Shown piece after piece: positions 6,887-13,118 of a DNA stretch of 22,496 nt. Source of the stretch: CAKVLS01 sp045638465 (lineage in GTDB: Bacteria > Bacillota > Clostridia > Christensenellales > UBA1242). Both the position numbers and the translations under genes were made by a program. The notes beneath the pieces are model-generated. The model made no database searches and was not told the DNA's origin. It was given only the letters and a program-made list of their open reading frames with translations. Every line of letters starts with the position of its first letter. The first letter of the stretch is position 1. Location: assembly GCA_045638465.1 (NCBI GenBank), contig JAZUBK010000045.1, positions 1 to 22,496 of the forward strand, read 5' to 3'.

Positions 6887-7531
6887 ATGTCTTTTTATAC
6901 TTGCAATAGGGGAGGAAATATTCCGGGTGTGATTACTGGTAATCCGCTAAATGGCATCTGCGAAAAGGCTTGTATCCAAACCAACAAAGTGCTTGATTCT
7001 TGTATGAAACAACTTCAAGAAACCAACCTTCAACTAGCCCTAACAGGTCTTAGCCCAGAAAATCCAACATTACCACTTACTTTTGTGAGTGCGGTGACTA
7101 CCGAAGGAACTACCATTTCTAACTTAGTTGTAGATAGATTAATCGATAGGCCAAACTTTGCTAGAGTGTCTGGCAATGTGTCTATTCCGCTAGTTGTTAC
7201 ATATACCGACAGTAATGGCGTTTTGGGTACGGGCAACACGACTGTTACTGTACCATTTGACGTTATTTTGTTTATTCCACAACCATCAGTTGTGCCATAT
7301 AATATAGAGGCTTTTGGTGCAATTAGCGTTCCTAGTGGTACATATGTTACAGGCTATACATTTTCAATTTCGGCATGTATTACTGTTATTATCAGGGTTG
7401 TCGTAAAAGCAGAACTTTTAGTTCCTAGCTATGGTTATTGTGCTGCACCACCTTGCCAAGACTTTACGCAAGATGTTTGTAGTGGAGTATTGGAATTGCC
7501 AATTTATCCAACCGCTATACGAAATCAATAA
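6887..7531 (+). CDS. Cysteine-containing beta-rich protein, possible spore-surface protein
   Basis: The function of this 214-aa protein is not established. It has no signal peptide. The N-terminal part is Gly/Cys-containing with NGICEKACIQTNKVLDSC (22-39), giving Cys25, Cys29 and Cys39. A central region of alternating hydrophobic residues (about 55-175) looks beta-rich, including a strongly hydrophobic strand (ACITVIIRVVVKAELLV). The C-terminal signature PSYGYCAAPPCQDFTQDVC (180-198) adds Cys185, Cys190 and Cys198. From memory, clostridial uncharacterised proteins share both the EK-C-IQ and PSYGYC-PPCQ motifs; a spore-coat role is my inference. AGGAGG sets the ATG. It is monocistronic, flanked by terminators. 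Confidence 0.75.
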   Translation: MSFYTCNRGGNIPGVITGNPLNGICEKACIQTNKVLDSCMKQLQETNLQLALTGLSPENPTLPLTFVSAVTTEGTTISNLVVDRLIDRPNFARVSGNVSIPLVVTYTDSNGVLGTGNTTVTVPFDVILFIPQPSVVPYNIEAFGAISVPSGTYVTGYTFSISACITVIIRVVVKAELLVPSYGYCAAPPCQDFTQDVCSGVLELPIYPTAIRNQ

Positions 7532-7536
7532 TAAAC

Positions 7537-7566
7537 AAAAAAACTACTTCTTTTAAGTAGTTTTTT
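7537..7566 (+). terminator. Terminator after the cysteine-containing gene
   Basis: ACTACTT (7543-7549) pairs with AAGTAGT (7555-7561). The stem is extended by A- and T-tracts, has a 5-nt loop, and ends in T at 7561-7566. The gene's stop codon ends at 7531. Confidence 0.85.
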
Positions 7567-7575
7567 GCTTTTTTG

Positions 7576-7604
7576 TTGCAAGAATATGTAATTTATGTAA
7601 TAAT
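7576..7604 (+). promoter_or_regulatory. Promoter of the metallophosphoesterase gene
   Basis: TTGCAA (7576-7581), a 17-nt spacer and AATAAT (7599-7604) with TG at 7596-7597 forming an extended -10. The predicted start coincides with the AGGAGA ribosome binding site at 7611-7616. Confidence 0.45.
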
Positions 7605-7620
7605 ATTTATAGGAGAAAAT

Positions 7621-8316
7621 ATGAAAGTTTTTGCAATAAGTGATTTGCATTTGTCTATAAATAACCCAAAACCAATGGATATCTTTGGACCTGCGTGGGA
7701 TAACTATGTAGATACAATCTTTGAAGATTGGAAACAAAAAGTAGGCCCTGATGACGTGGTGATAATTGCGGGAGATATAAGTTGGGCTATGAATCTTGAT
7801 GATGCTGTATCGGATATTAATTTGATCGCTCAAAACAGCGGTAAAAAAATTATTATTCGTGGCAATCACGATTATTGGTGGGGAACTATAAGTAAGGTAA
7901 GAAGTATCCTTCCTGACAATTTTTTTGCTATACAAAACGACGCTATAAAAATTGGCGATAAAGTTTTTTGTGGGTCAAGAGCTTGGTCTATGGTAGAAAA
8001 AGGTGAGCCACTAGAAGAAGATAAGAAGATAATAGATAGAGAACTTATCCGCCTTCGTATGTCATTTGAGATGGCAAAGAAACTAGCAACCGATAGCGAA
8101 GAGATAATAGCAATTTTGCATTATCCACCATTTAATAGCAAAAGGGAAGATAGCGTCTTTACGTCGCTTATTGAAGAGTTTGGAATCAAAAAGGTAATCT
8201 ATGGACATCTTCATGGCGCTCAATGTAAAGCAGATATCTTAGTTGAGAAAAATGGAGTAAAATATTATTTAACATCTTGTGATAAATTAGGAAACAAATT
8301 AATCGAAATAAAATAA
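7621..8316 (+). CDS. Calcineurin-like metallophosphoesterase
   Basis: The 231-aa protein has the complete dinuclear-metal phosphoesterase signature: Asp8-x-His10 (SDLHLS), Gly51-Asp52, Gly81-Asn-His-Asp84 (GNHDYWW), His167 (LHYPP) and GHLH (195-198). It is probably cytosolic because there is no signal peptide. The substrate cannot be predicted; relatives act on nucleotides, phosphoproteins or cyclic nucleotides. The ATG at 7621 is chosen over an in-frame upstream TTG because AGGAGA (7611-7616) is directly in front of it and the first motif then starts at residue 7, as is normal. It is monocistronic, with a bidirectional terminator between it and the convergent neighbour. Confidence 0.9.
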   Translation: MKVFAISDLHLSINNPKPMDIFGPAWDNYVDTIFEDWKQKVGPDDVVIIAGDISWAMNLDDAVSDINLIAQNSGKKIIIRGNHDYWWGTISKVRSILPDNFFAIQNDAIKIGDKVFCGSRAWSMVEKGEPLEEDKKIIDRELIRLRMSFEMAKKLATDSEEIIAILHYPPFNSKREDSVFTSLIEEFGIKKVIYGHLHGAQCKADILVEKNGVKYYLTSCDKLGNKLIEIK

Positions 8317-8347
8317 AAAAAGACTTGTTAATTTCAAGTCTTTTTTT
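8315..8347. terminator. Bidirectional terminator between convergent genes
   Basis: A long perfect stem (A-tract plus GACTTG at 8315-8327 with CAAGTC plus T-tract at 8335-8347) and a 7-nt loop. The T-rich tail exists on both strands, so it can end both the metallophosphoesterase transcript and the minus-strand gene that ends at 8363. Confidence 0.88.
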
Positions 8348-8362
8348 GTTGTTTTTTTAGGC

Positions 8363-9163
8363 TTATTGCTCTGGTAGTTTATCTTTTGATGTAGATTTGA
8401 TAGCTTCTGCAGTTGCATCTTTAATTGCTTCTGCTTCTTTTGCAATTGCTGCAGGGCTAGGAAGTTTGATGCCTCCAAGACCTTTTTTGGCTGGCAAGCC
8501 GTCTATTGAAACAGTAGCATCTTCTTGTGCATAACTTGGGTGGTGTGCACGGAATCTTTCACAAAGAAGATCTTGCATATAATCTTCTTCTTTTGAACTG
8601 ATATATACGTTAAATTGTTTTTTGCCTTCTTTATGGAAATCATCTTGAAGAGAAGATGATAGATAGATGATACCTTGCGCCCTTTCGTCAAGACTTGCTA
8701 TAAAGTCTAGTTTGTTTACGCCTTGTTCTCTTGCTTGGTCCATAATTTTGTTGATGTCACTTCTTACACAACGGTTTACGATATAACTGTTTTCTGCAAT
8801 CATTTCGTTAAAACGTTTTTCGTATCTTGGTTTATGTTTATACACGCTACCATCACTTTGAGGAATCATAAATTCTTCATAGTAGTTTTCAAATACCGCA
8901 AATTGAACGCATTTTGCTTGTTGGCAAATATAATATTTACCATATAGGTCCAAAAGCAAATCGGCTTTGTCTAAAGGATCTATAGTTTTGCTTTTTACAA
9001 TTTTTGAAGCGATGCTCCAGTATGGTCTGCCATTGTTGTAAGGATAGCTATTACTAGTCTTCATTTGGTCAACCATTTGGTAGGGCGTAGGGAAGAATCT
9101 AGTTTTAATATCAGATACAAATTTTTTGATTTTTTGTGATGTTTTTACTGTTGGTTTTTTCAT
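8363..9163 (-). CDS. Hypothetical cytosolic protein with alanine-rich tail
   Basis: I do not recognise this 266-aa protein. It has no signal peptide or membrane segment. The N-terminus is basic (KKPTVKTSQKIKKFVSDIK). The middle (about 30-200) is mixed and looks globular, rich in Tyr, Lys and Asp, with four scattered cysteines that do not form a zinc motif. The C-terminal about 35 residues are Ala/Lys/Glu-rich and probably helical (PSPAAIAKEAEAIKDATAEAI). GGAAGGG at 9171-9177 precedes the ATG by 7 nt. It is a single-gene unit driven by a perfect consensus promoter at 9200-9228, so it is likely abundant. Base composition resembles its neighbours. Confidence 0.75.
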   Translation of the reverse strand: MKKPTVKTSQKIKKFVSDIKTRFFPTPYQMVDQMKTSNSYPYNNGRPYWSIASKIVKSKTIDPLDKADLLLDLYGKYYICQQAKCVQFAVFENYYEEFMIPQSDGSVYKHKPRYEKRFNEMIAENSYIVNRCVRSDINKIMDQAREQGVNKLDFIASLDERAQGIIYLSSSLQDDFHKEGKKQFNVYISSKEEDYMQDLLCERFRAHHPSYAQEDATVSIDGLPAKKGLGGIKLPSPAAIAKEAEAIKDATAEAIKSTSKDKLPEQ

Positions 9164-9199
9164 CTCTTCGCCCTTCCTTTTTTATTATTTTATATGAAC

Positions 9200-9228
9200 A
9201 TTATAAAAGCAAAACCCACCGTTGTCAA
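9200..9228 (-). promoter_or_regulatory. Perfect consensus sigma-A promoter (minus strand)
   Basis: Read on the minus strand: TTGACA (9228-9223), exactly 17 nt, TATAAT (9205-9200). All 12 hexamer positions match consensus. The start is near 9193, giving a leader of about 30 nt before the ATG at 9163. It is the strongest promoter seen in the window. Confidence 0.82.
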
Positions 9229-9241
9229 TAGGCAAAAAAAT

Positions 9242-9273
9242 AAAAAAAACAGCATTTTTTTGTGCTGTTTTTT
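9242..9273 (-). terminator. Terminator of the acyltransferase-DUF6320 operon
   Basis: ACAGCA (9249-9254) and TGCTGT (9263-9268) form a stem extended by A/T tracts on both sides. On the minus strand the U-tract follows the stem (9249-9242). It lies about 20 nt beyond the DUF6320 stop codon. Confidence 0.8.
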
Positions 9274-9294
9274 AATTTTTAGTTTATTTTTTTG

Positions 9295-9975
9295 TTATAG
9301 GTGGAATTTCTTTGAAGCATCGCTTTTCAAAATTTTAAATCCAAACAAAAGTGTTCCTATAATTCCCACGCCACACGCTATCATATTGATCTCACTAAGA
9401 AGTTTAAATGAATCGGCTTTTGTTAAAACAAGTACTAGTGATGCTACAACAGAAAGTACATGTGTTAGGAAAAATGGTGATACGATTTTGTATTTGCTCT
9501 TTGTAACCAAGGATACAAAAAGTAAAGTTGCTGTAACGGCTAGTTGGATAGAAGGTACAACATAGTCGCCAAGCCAGTGGCCTCTTGATAGGTAGTTTAC
9601 GCAACCAACTATTGCAATAGCGCCTAAAACTTGGAATAAGATTTTTTCAAAAATTCCTCTCTTTGACAAAATAGTATGAGAAATAAGTATCCAGACATAA
9701 AGCAAACAAACTATTACCATTGCACTCCAAGGAATAGGGGCGTCTTTGTATGTTAAAACATTGATGAAAATAACTATGGCAGAGATTGCAAGGGTTATCA
9801 AAAAAAACAATTTATACAAAAAGTAATTTGTTTTTTGTGTTTTGTCATCTTCCGTTCTTTTTAGGTAAAATTCAGTTGTTTGTTTTTTTGATTCGCCTTC
9901 TAGTGAGTTGTAACATAGAGGGCAATAACTTTCGTTGGTGTCAACGTTAACATTACAATATTTACAATGTTTCAT
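9295..9975 (-). CDS. Zinc-ribbon multi-TM membrane protein (DUF6320-like)
   Basis: The 226-aa protein begins with a zinc-ribbon CxxC-x10-CxxC (Cys4, Cys7, Cys18, Cys21; HCKYC and CPLC). A polar linker of about 30 residues and roughly six membrane segments from about residue 53 to 215 follow. This architecture matches the uncharacterised DUF6320 family as I remember it. Its ATG (9973-9975) overlaps the 3' end of the acyltransferase gene by 14 nt and has GGGAGG just upstream, so the two are translationally coupled. Association with the acyltransferase suggests a membrane partner or regulator in modifying a lipid or surface compound; this is inference. No enzymatic motif is visible. Confidence 0.8.
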   Translation of the reverse strand: MKHCKYCNVNVDTNESYCPLCYNSLEGESKKQTTEFYLKRTEDDKTQKTNYFLYKLFFLITLAISAIVIFINVLTYKDAPIPWSAMVIVCLLYVWILISHTILSKRGIFEKILFQVLGAIAIVGCVNYLSRGHWLGDYVVPSIQLAVTATLLFVSLVTKSKYKIVSPFFLTHVLSVVASLVLVLTKADSFKLLSEINMIACGVGIIGTLLFGFKILKSDASKKFHL

Positions 9976-11251
9976 TTCTTGCCTCCCAGTTGTTACTAAA
10001 GATTTCTACAGAAACAGAGTTTTTTGATAGGGTAGTAAACAATTCTCTTTCAAAAGTTGTTTCGACAAATTCTCTAGAAGAAGTGATATATAGGTTGCCA
10101 TTATAACTGATAGCACCTAGTTGTTGTTTGCAGGTATATGTTGGGGTTATAGCCATTGTAAAGTCAGTTACATATTTCTGCATAGATGCAGGAAGCTCTA
10201 CAACGCCGATATTACTTATATTACCTGTTTGTAAGTTTTCACCAACTCTGCTATATACGGCTCTAATAACCCAGTCTTTAATAAACAAAGGAACTATTTT
10301 CATAAAGATATTTTTTTCGTTCTTTACATTATCTCTTATGATAGAGTCAAGCTTTTCTTTTGACAAGCCCTCTCTGATTTGTTCTTTACAAGTCTTTATA
10401 CAACCTGCAAGGTCAAGTTCTTGTTTTTCAAAGTCGTGCTTTGGTCTTACAAATAGCGAAAAGTTTCTCAAAGTAGTGCTAGGGTATCTTTTACGCATAT
10501 TTGCAGGAACTAATATGCTGATTGTTTTATTTTTGACCTTTTTGTTTCTAACATATACGTTATATGCTGTGTACATATATAGGCCAACCAAAAACTCAGT
10601 AATAGTAGCGTCATATTGTTTGCAAAGGGCTTTAAGTTCGGCGATATTTATTTTTGCGGTGATAATGCCATATCCGTCATAGTCAAAAGGTGTGCCGTCT
10701 ATTTTAAATACTTTCTTTTCTTTTTCTAATTTCTTAGCCTTTTTATTATAAGCCTCAACATATGAATCTTCGCCTTTGTCTGCAGTGTATGGAGCGTCAA
10801 GAGGTTTGATTAGGTTTTCGCTGTCTATATTATGACCCATAAGGTATAGATATTCTGCGATAACCGATTTGAAGAAAGTAAGCGCACCATCTCCATCTGA
10901 TAGGGCATGGAAAGTGGCAATAGTGATTTTGTTGTTATTATAAAATATTCTAAACAAATATCCGTTGTTTTCGTCAAACTCAAAGTGCGCAAGATAGTTA
11001 GGTGTTTCTTCTTTAACAACAAATGGTTTCCAGTTTTTTTCTAGGTAGTACCAGAAAATTCCTCTTTTTAGTTTTACTTTAAAAGTTGGGTTTTTTTCTA
11101 GCATTATGTTAACAGCTTTTTCTAGTACGTCTTTGTTTACTTTTTCGGTAAGACGTGCACTAAAGCTAAATATATTTGGTCGTCTAGGGCCGCTGATACA
11201 AGGATATAATTTTGCAGCGTTATCAAGCGGGTACCAGTTTTTCTTTTTCAT
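9962..11251 (-). CDS. Condensation-domain-like acyltransferase (alcohol acetyltransferase superfamily)
   Basis: The 429-aa protein belongs to the chloramphenicol-acetyltransferase-like fold shared by NRPS condensation domains, wax-ester synthases and alcohol acetyltransferases. The active-site motif HxxxDG is present as HALSDG (115-120). The N-terminus YPLDNAAKLYP (7-17) is typical of clostridial members annotated as alcohol acetyltransferase-like. It would transfer an acyl group from a thioester to an alcohol or amine acceptor; donor and acceptor are unknown. The ATG at 11251, with AGGAG at 11257-11261, is preferred over a TTG 18 nt further out. It is first in an operon with the DUF6320-like gene and divergent from an HSL-type hydrolase. 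Confidence 0.82.
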   Translation of the reverse strand: MKKKNWYPLDNAAKLYPCISGPRRPNIFSFSARLTEKVNKDVLEKAVNIMLEKNPTFKVKLKRGIFWYYLEKNWKPFVVKEETPNYLAHFEFDENNGYLFRIFYNNNKITIATFHALSDGDGALTFFKSVIAEYLYLMGHNIDSENLIKPLDAPYTADKGEDSYVEAYNKKAKKLEKEKKVFKIDGTPFDYDGYGIITAKINIAELKALCKQYDATITEFLVGLYMYTAYNVYVRNKKVKNKTISILVPANMRKRYPSTTLRNFSLFVRPKHDFEKQELDLAGCIKTCKEQIREGLSKEKLDSIIRDNVKNEKNIFMKIVPLFIKDWVIRAVYSRVGENLQTGNISNIGVVELPASMQKYVTDFTMAITPTYTCKQQLGAISYNGNLYITSSREFVETTFERELFTTLSKNSVSVEIFSNNWEARNETL

Positions 11252-11271
11252 ACAATCTCCTATATACAACC

Positions 11272-11300
11272 ATTATAACAATAAAATTAAGCTTTGTCAT
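11272..11300 (-). promoter_or_regulatory. Promoter of the acyltransferase-DUF6320 operon
   Basis: Minus-strand reading: ATGACA (11300-11295), a 17-nt spacer, TATAAT (11277-11272) with an upstream TGT forming an extended -10. The -10 is 10 nt from the ribosome binding site at 11261-11257, so the leader is very short. Confidence 0.65.
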
Positions 11301-11360
11301 TTATTCTAAATTAAATTATTATCAAAAAAGTCTTTTTGTATAGCAAAAACATAAAAAACT

Positions 11361-11378
11361 GACAAAATCAAGACAAAA
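11361..11378 (+). repeat. Direct repeat GACAAAA in divergent control region
   Basis: GACAAAA occurs at 11361-11367 and 11372-11378, an 11-bp period (about one helical turn), midway between the two divergent promoters. It could be a regulator site, or chance in A-rich DNA. Confidence 0.3.
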
Positions 11379-11423
11379 CTAATTAAAAAATAAAAGGCAA
11401 AATATAAAATTTATTTTTTAGAA

Positions 11424-11457
11424 ATAAAAAGTGGATTAATATATAAGATAAAAAGTG
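11424..11457 (+). repeat. Direct repeat ATAAAAAGTG upstream of hydrolase promoter
   Basis: ATAAAAAGTG occurs at 11424-11433 and 11448-11457, 24 bp apart, in the place where a -35 and upstream activator site would lie for the hydrolase promoter. No good -35 hexamer is present there, so an activator could be needed. Confidence 0.35.
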
Positions 11458-11464
11458 ATTTTTG

Positions 11465-11473
11465 TGGTATAAT
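11465..11473 (+). promoter_or_regulatory. Extended -10 promoter of the alpha/beta hydrolase gene
   Basis: TG at 11465-11466, one G, then TATAAT at 11468-11473. No recognisable -35 occurs at 16-18 nt spacing. The -10 is 8 nt from the weak AGG ribosome binding site at 11482-11484. Confidence 0.55.
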
Positions 11474-11493
11474 ATAAATATAGGTAAATAAAT

Positions 11494-12465
11494 ATGAGTA
11501 GAATAATGGGAATAGCAAGAAAGGCTATGGGGCTTTCTAAAAAATCAGTTTTGACAAAAATGGAAAACAGCAAAAAGAAAGAACCAATAAAAGATGTAAT
11601 CGTTGCAAAAGATTATTTGAGGGGCCTAAATCAATTTTTAGAGAAGTTTGTTGTTCGTGGGACTTTCCATAACATAGTAGATATTGCTGGAATAAAGTGC
11701 CATAGATTAGGAATTAACAGGCGTAAGAAATACTTTTCTAAAACACAAATTAATAATTCAAAACTTTTGTTTTATATCCATGGTGGGGGATTTTGTAGAG
11801 GATTTCCATTGCATGGGGTGTATTATATGAAAGCCATGATGAAACGCCTTGGTTGTGAGGCCGTTGCGGTTGACTATTCTTTATCACCAGAAGTTGTTTA
11901 TCCTACTGCTTTGAACGAAATAGTATCTGTATACAAACAACTGCTTTGTGAATATAAGCCCGAAGACATCATAGTTACAGGCGAATCTGCAGGTGCAAAT
12001 TTGACACTAGCGCTACTTATGTATCTAAGAGATAACAATTTGCCCCTTCCTAGTTGTGGGGTTTTAATCTCTGGTTATTTTAATCTAAACAACGATGCAC
12101 CAAGCTATGAGATAAATAGAGAAAAAGACCTAAGTTTAACCAAAGAAATAATTGACCTTATGGCTCAAACCTATCTTGCAGGTGATTATTGTGACTTGCC
12201 ACATCCACTTGCTAGGGAACCTTATGTTTCACCAACCAATGGAAATTTTGATGGTTTACCACCACTTATGTTTACAGTTTGCACTGATGAAATTTTGTAT
12301 GACGATACTGCACAGGCCTATGCCAAGGCTAAAGTAAAAAACAGCGCTTGTGTGTTATACACCGACCAAAAGTGCTTCCACGCTTATCCTGTTTTGGGTG
12401 ATGTGTGTTTGGAGTCAAAAAGGGCATGTAACGAAATAGAGAAGTTTATAAAGTCTTTATATTAA
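11494..12465 (+). CDS. Alpha/beta hydrolase, HSL-type esterase/lipase
   Basis: The 323-aa protein is a hormone-sensitive-lipase (bacterial family IV, Abhydrolase_3) carboxylic ester hydrolase. The oxyanion motif HGGG is at 96-99. The nucleophile elbow GESAG (163-167) has Ser165. The acid is Asp265 in CTDEILYDD and the base His296 in CFHAYPV, completing the triad. The N-terminus is basic and not a signal peptide, so it is likely cytosolic. It is divergent from an acyltransferase operon, suggesting paired synthesis and hydrolysis of an ester, which is inference. The ribosome binding site is weak (TAGG). A terminator follows directly. The natural substrate is unknown. Confidence 0.88.
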   Translation: MSRIMGIARKAMGLSKKSVLTKMENSKKKEPIKDVIVAKDYLRGLNQFLEKFVVRGTFHNIVDIAGIKCHRLGINRRKKYFSKTQINNSKLLFYIHGGGFCRGFPLHGVYYMKAMMKRLGCEAVAVDYSLSPEVVYPTALNEIVSVYKQLLCEYKPEDIIVTGESAGANLTLALLMYLRDNNLPLPSCGVLISGYFNLNNDAPSYEINREKDLSLTKEIIDLMAQTYLAGDYCDLPHPLAREPYVSPTNGNFDGLPPLMFTVCTDEILYDDTAQAYAKAKVKNSACVLYTDQKCFHAYPVLGDVCLESKRACNEIEKFIKSLY

Positions 12466-12472
12466 ATAAAAT

Positions 12473-12499
12473 ACAGTCTCAAAAAGAGGCTGTTTTTTT
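12473..12499 (+). terminator. Terminator after the hydrolase gene
   Basis: ACAGTCTC (12473-12480) pairs with GAGGCTGT (12486-12493) with one G-U pair and a 5-nt loop, followed by T at 12493-12499. Confidence 0.85.
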
Positions 12500-12586
12500 G
12501 TTGTTTATGTCAACAATAAGGCAAAAAGTGTTGATTTGTGGTTGCTTGAACCAAAAAAAGTGCTAAAATTTCTATAATTTTTTGAA

Positions 12587-12616
12587 AAAGTGGTCAAAAG
12601 TGGTTGGAAGTGGTTA
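12587..12616 (+). promoter_or_regulatory. MraZ box: three 10-bp direct repeats
   Basis: Three head-to-tail 10-mers, AAAGTGGTCA (12587-12596), AAAGTGGTTG (12597-12606) and GAAGTGGTTA (12607-12616), match the published mollicute MraZ operator form AAAGTG(T/G)-N3 repeated three times. They overlap the -35 at 12604-12609, so bound MraZ would block RNA polymerase. Looser copies lie upstream: AAAGTGTTGA (12525-12534), TTTGTGGTTG (12535-12544) and AAAGTGCTAA (12557-12566). Confidence 0.8.
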
Positions 12617-12632
12617 AAATATGTTGTATAAT
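12604..12632 (+). promoter_or_regulatory. Promoter of the mraZ-led dcw operon
   Basis: TTGGAA (12604-12609), a 17-nt spacer and a perfect TATAAT (12627-12632). The start near 12639 gives a leader of about 50 nt. A second TATAAT at 12573-12578 has no matching -35. Confidence 0.7.
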
Positions 12633-12689
12633 AAAGTCAAGATTAAGAGAACTATGCTTTTAGTCAAACTGCAAAAAGGAGGTAAAACT

Positions 12690-13118
12690 ATGTTAAATGG
12701 TGAGTACTTTCATCAATGCGATCAGAAGTTTAGACTTCGTATGCCTGTTAAAATCAAAAAAGAATTTAGCGATGGTTGTTTTGTAACCAAAGGCAATGAC
12801 GGTTGTTTGTTTATCTTTTCGACTAAACAATTTGAGAGTTTGACTGCAAAACTAGATAGTTTGCCACTTTTTGATAGTAAAGCCCAAAGACCTTTGAGAA
12901 TGCTATTGTCTTCTGCTTTTGAGGTAGAAGAAGATGCGCAAGGCAGATTTTTACTTCCTGCGGCTTTGAGAGAATTTGCAGGAATCAAAAAAGATGTTGT
13001 GTTTATTGGTGTTGGTAATAGAGCAGAGCTTTGGGATAAAGAAAGATGGACCAAGTATAACGAATCTATGGGCAACTTTGACGAGTGTTTGAGTGAGTTA
13101 GGTGAATATGGAATTTAA
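12690..13118 (+). CDS. mraZ: Transcriptional regulator MraZ
   Basis: MraZ is a ring-forming DNA-binding protein with two SpoVT-AbrB-like repeats that usually represses its own dcw operon. The 142-aa protein begins with the family N-terminus MLNGEYFHQCDQK. The first DxKGR-type motif is altered: QKFR, with Phe where Gly is normal. The second is intact as DAQGR. The ATG at 12690 is chosen over one at 12621 because AAGGAGG (12676-12682) precedes it and homologous proteins start at MLxGEY; the earlier ATG lies inside the promoter. It overlaps rsmH by 11 nt. The operator immediately upstream supports autoregulation. Confidence 0.95.
   Translation: MLNGEYFHQCDQKFRLRMPVKIKKEFSDGCFVTKGNDGCLFIFSTKQFESLTAKLDSLPLFDSKAQRPLRMLLSSAFEVEEDAQGRFLLPAALREFAGIKKDVVFIGVGNRAELWDKERWTKYNESMGNFDECLSELGEYGI

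Noticed and set aside
10128..10682. 184-codon plus-strand open frame opposite the acyltransferase gene
   Set aside because: No ribosome binding site or recognisable domain; the minus strand has the HxxxDG motif and a coupled downstream gene.
11427..11460. AAAAAGTG elements upstream of the hydrolase as a second MraZ box
   Set aside because: The two copies are 24 bp apart rather than in the 10-bp tandem period required, and there are only two.
12621..12689. Upstream ATG at 12621 as the mraZ start
   Set aside because: It lies within the promoter -10 region, has no ribosome binding site, and adds 23 residues not found in the MraZ family.
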